Origin: Bacillota bacterium
GTDB taxonomy: Bacteria; Bacillota; Clostridia; Peptostreptococcales; Anaerovoracaceae
Assembly: GCA_017534025.1 (NCBI GenBank)
Contig: JAFWDF010000090.1
Span: forward strand, 1-7,632
Length of the DNA: 7,632 bases
Reading direction: 5' to 3'
A program made the position numbers and the translations under genes. The notes beneath the pieces were generated by a model. It saw only the letters and a list, made by a program, of their open reading frames with translations, made no database searches and was not told the DNA's origin. How positions within the stretch are numbered: position 1 is the first letter of the stretch; every line of letters starts with the position of its first letter. This document shows positions 7,144 to 7,632 of this stretch, in pieces.

Positions 7144-7173
7144 AATTCAACGCATGCCGAAAGCGCGTGAATT
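7144..7173 (+). other. Hairpin 1 of the putative leader
   Basis: AATTCA (7144-7149) pairs with TGAATT (7168-7173), and CGC (7151-7153) with GCG (7163-7165), with an asymmetric internal bulge. The 9-base loop is ATGCCGAAA (7154-7162). A second upstream TGAAT at 7139-7143 could pair with ATTCA (7145-7149), giving an alternative fold. Confidence 0.45.
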
Positions 7174-7185
7174 CTCATCGTCTGG

Positions 7186-7220
7186 CTGATCTCCCTCTAT
7201 AAAGGATGATCTGTTTTTTT
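7186..7220 (+). terminator. Terminator-like hairpin about 150 bases before the NuoE-like start
   Basis: GATC-TCC (7188-7194) pairs with GGA-GATC (7204-7206 and 7208-7211) with one bulged T, around a 9-base loop. TG and then seven uninterrupted T's (7214-7220) follow. The stem is modest and the T-tract good. No gene lies between this and the guaA terminators, so it would end a small non-coding transcript or attenuate transcription entering the downstream gene. Confidence 0.5.
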
Positions 7221-7234
7221 CAGTGTACAGATAT

Positions 7235-7253
7235 TTGATTAATATTAAGTCAA
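7235..7253. promoter_or_regulatory. Near-palindromic operator candidate
   Basis: TTGATTAATATTAAGTCAA is a perfect 10-base palindrome (TTAATATTAA) flanked by TTGA and TCAA, with one extra G on the right. It recalls redox regulator sites such as Rex (TTGTTAA-N4-TTAACAA) or FNR/CRP-type (TTGAT-N4-ATCAA) but fits neither spacing exactly. AT-rich palindromes also arise by chance. Confidence 0.3.
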
Positions 7254-7258
7254 TTATT

Positions 7259-7276
7259 TCTGCCCGGCATGGCAGA
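7259..7276 (+). other. Hairpin 2 of the putative leader, loop complementary to hairpin 1
   Basis: TCTGCC (7259-7264) pairs perfectly with GGCAGA (7271-7276). All six loop bases, CGGCAT (7265-7270), are complementary to ATGCCG (7154-7159) in the loop of hairpin 1, allowing a loop-loop contact. Confidence 0.45.
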
Positions 7277-7352
7277 TGTAGTTCGTTGAGAGCATGCATG
7301 GTTTCAGATTTTGCATGAATGATTCAGGAAACTGTTAATGTTGTCGTTGTAA

Positions 7353-7358
7353 AGGAGG
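7353..7358 (+). promoter_or_regulatory. Ribosome binding site of the NuoE-like gene
   Basis: AGGAGG, within AAAGGAGGTT, sits 10 bases before the ATG at 7369. It is a near-perfect site and fixes the start. Confidence 0.8.
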
Positions 7359-7368
7359 TTATATACTG

Positions 7369-7632
7369 ATGGGTAAGATTAGTTCTGCTGCAGAGGCGCA
7401 GATCAGAGAAATCTGTTCCAGGTACAAGGATGAACAAACTCCTCTCATGATGATCCTGAGTGATATTCAGAATGAATATGGCTACATTCCTCTGGAAGTG
7501 CAGGAAATCGTGTCCGAGGAAACCGGCATTCCGGTAGCGGAGATTTACGGGGTAGTAACATTCTATTCTTTCTTCTCTCTGGAGCCAAAGGGCAAGTATG
7601 TTATCGGCTGCTGTCTGGGTACTGCCTGCTTC
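7369..7632 (+). CDS. nuoE: NuoE-family [2Fe-2S] subunit of an NADH-linked oxidoreductase or hydrogenase, 5' part
   Basis: The first 88 codons of a gene that runs off the right edge. The family carries one [2Fe-2S] cluster and works with a NuoF-type flavoprotein, either in complex I or, in Clostridia, commonly in electron-bifurcating [FeFe]-hydrogenases and related NAD(P)-linked enzymes. Visible hallmarks are the N-terminal helical part with LMMILSDIQNEYGYIP (26-41), GIPVAEIYGVVTFYSFF (53-69), and the first half of the cluster site, Cys82 and Cys87 in CLGTAC. The other two cysteines lie outside the window. The long gap and terminators before it suggest it opens its own transcription unit. Which complex it belongs to cannot be decided from this piece, so the symbol denotes the family only. 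Confidence 0.9.
   Translation, partial: MGKISSAAEAQIREICSRYKDEQTPLMMILSDIQNEYGYIPLEVQEIVSEETGIPVAEIYGVVTFYSFFSLEPKGKYVIGCCLGTACF

Larger units (their letters stand above)
6841..7368. other. AT-rich intergenic region with structured leader upstream of the NuoE-like gene
   Basis: No convincing gene in 528 bases. The left half (6841-7130) is AT-rich with a perfect 7-bp inverted repeat (ATAATCC 6863-6869, GGATTAT 6881-6887) and two tiny open frames lacking ribosome binding sites. The right half (7139-7317) holds a series of hairpins, a terminator-like element and a near-palindrome, listed separately. I could not identify a clear -35/-10 pair. TACAAT at 7121-7126 would start RNA just before the first hairpin, but its -35 is poor. 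The arrangement suggests a regulated 5' leader or a small RNA gene; it matches no riboswitch class I recognise. Confidence 0.5.

Noticed and set aside
1..7632. CRISPR arrays, tRNA or rRNA genes, insertion sequences, attachment sites
   Set aside because: I saw no spaced direct repeats, no cloverleaf or rRNA-like sequence, and no transposase or terminal inverted repeats.

Overview
The window looks like chromosomal DNA from a Gram-positive anaerobe of the class Clostridia, possibly Lachnospiraceae-like. Supporting signs are an LPXTG-anchored isopeptide pilin with a class C sortase, strong AGGAGG-type ribosome binding sites, fairly GC-rich genes separated by AT-rich gaps, and the start of a NuoE-type [2Fe-2S] subunit of the kind used in NADH-linked oxidoreductases and hydrogenases. 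The family-level assignment is an inference from protein character, not from a marker gene. All recognised genes lie on the + strand.

Layout: (1) Bases 1-194 hold no gene I can support. (2) Bases 195-2601 are a compact pilus locus: one backbone-type pilin (signal peptide, D2-type isopeptide domain, SpaA-type domain with E-box, LPSTG sorting signal) overlapping a class C sortase gene. It ends in a 13-bp hairpin at 2611-2643. (3) A promoter-like sequence at 2654-2682 precedes a second transcription unit: a VanY-type D-Ala-D-Ala carboxypeptidase frame, then guaB (TAATG overlap) and guaA (12-base gap). The carboxypeptidase frame is continuous from 2827 to 3648 except for one in-frame TAG at codon 97, between the membrane anchor and the intact catalytic domain. 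Two hairpins after guaA (6714-6756 and 6791-6840) end the unit. (4) Bases 6841-7368 are an AT-rich gap without a convincing gene. Its right half contains several hairpins, an intrinsic-terminator-like element about 150 bases before the next gene, a near-palindrome, and two hairpin loops perfectly complementary to each other. (5) From 7369 to the window end is the 5' part of a NuoE-family gene.

The pilin and sortase would build a covalently polymerised, wall-attached surface fibre. The carboxypeptidase, if made, would trim peptidoglycan stem peptides outside the membrane. GuaB and GuaA carry out the two steps from IMP to GMP. The best leads for something new are the amber-interrupted carboxypeptidase and the structured leader upstream of the NuoE-like gene.
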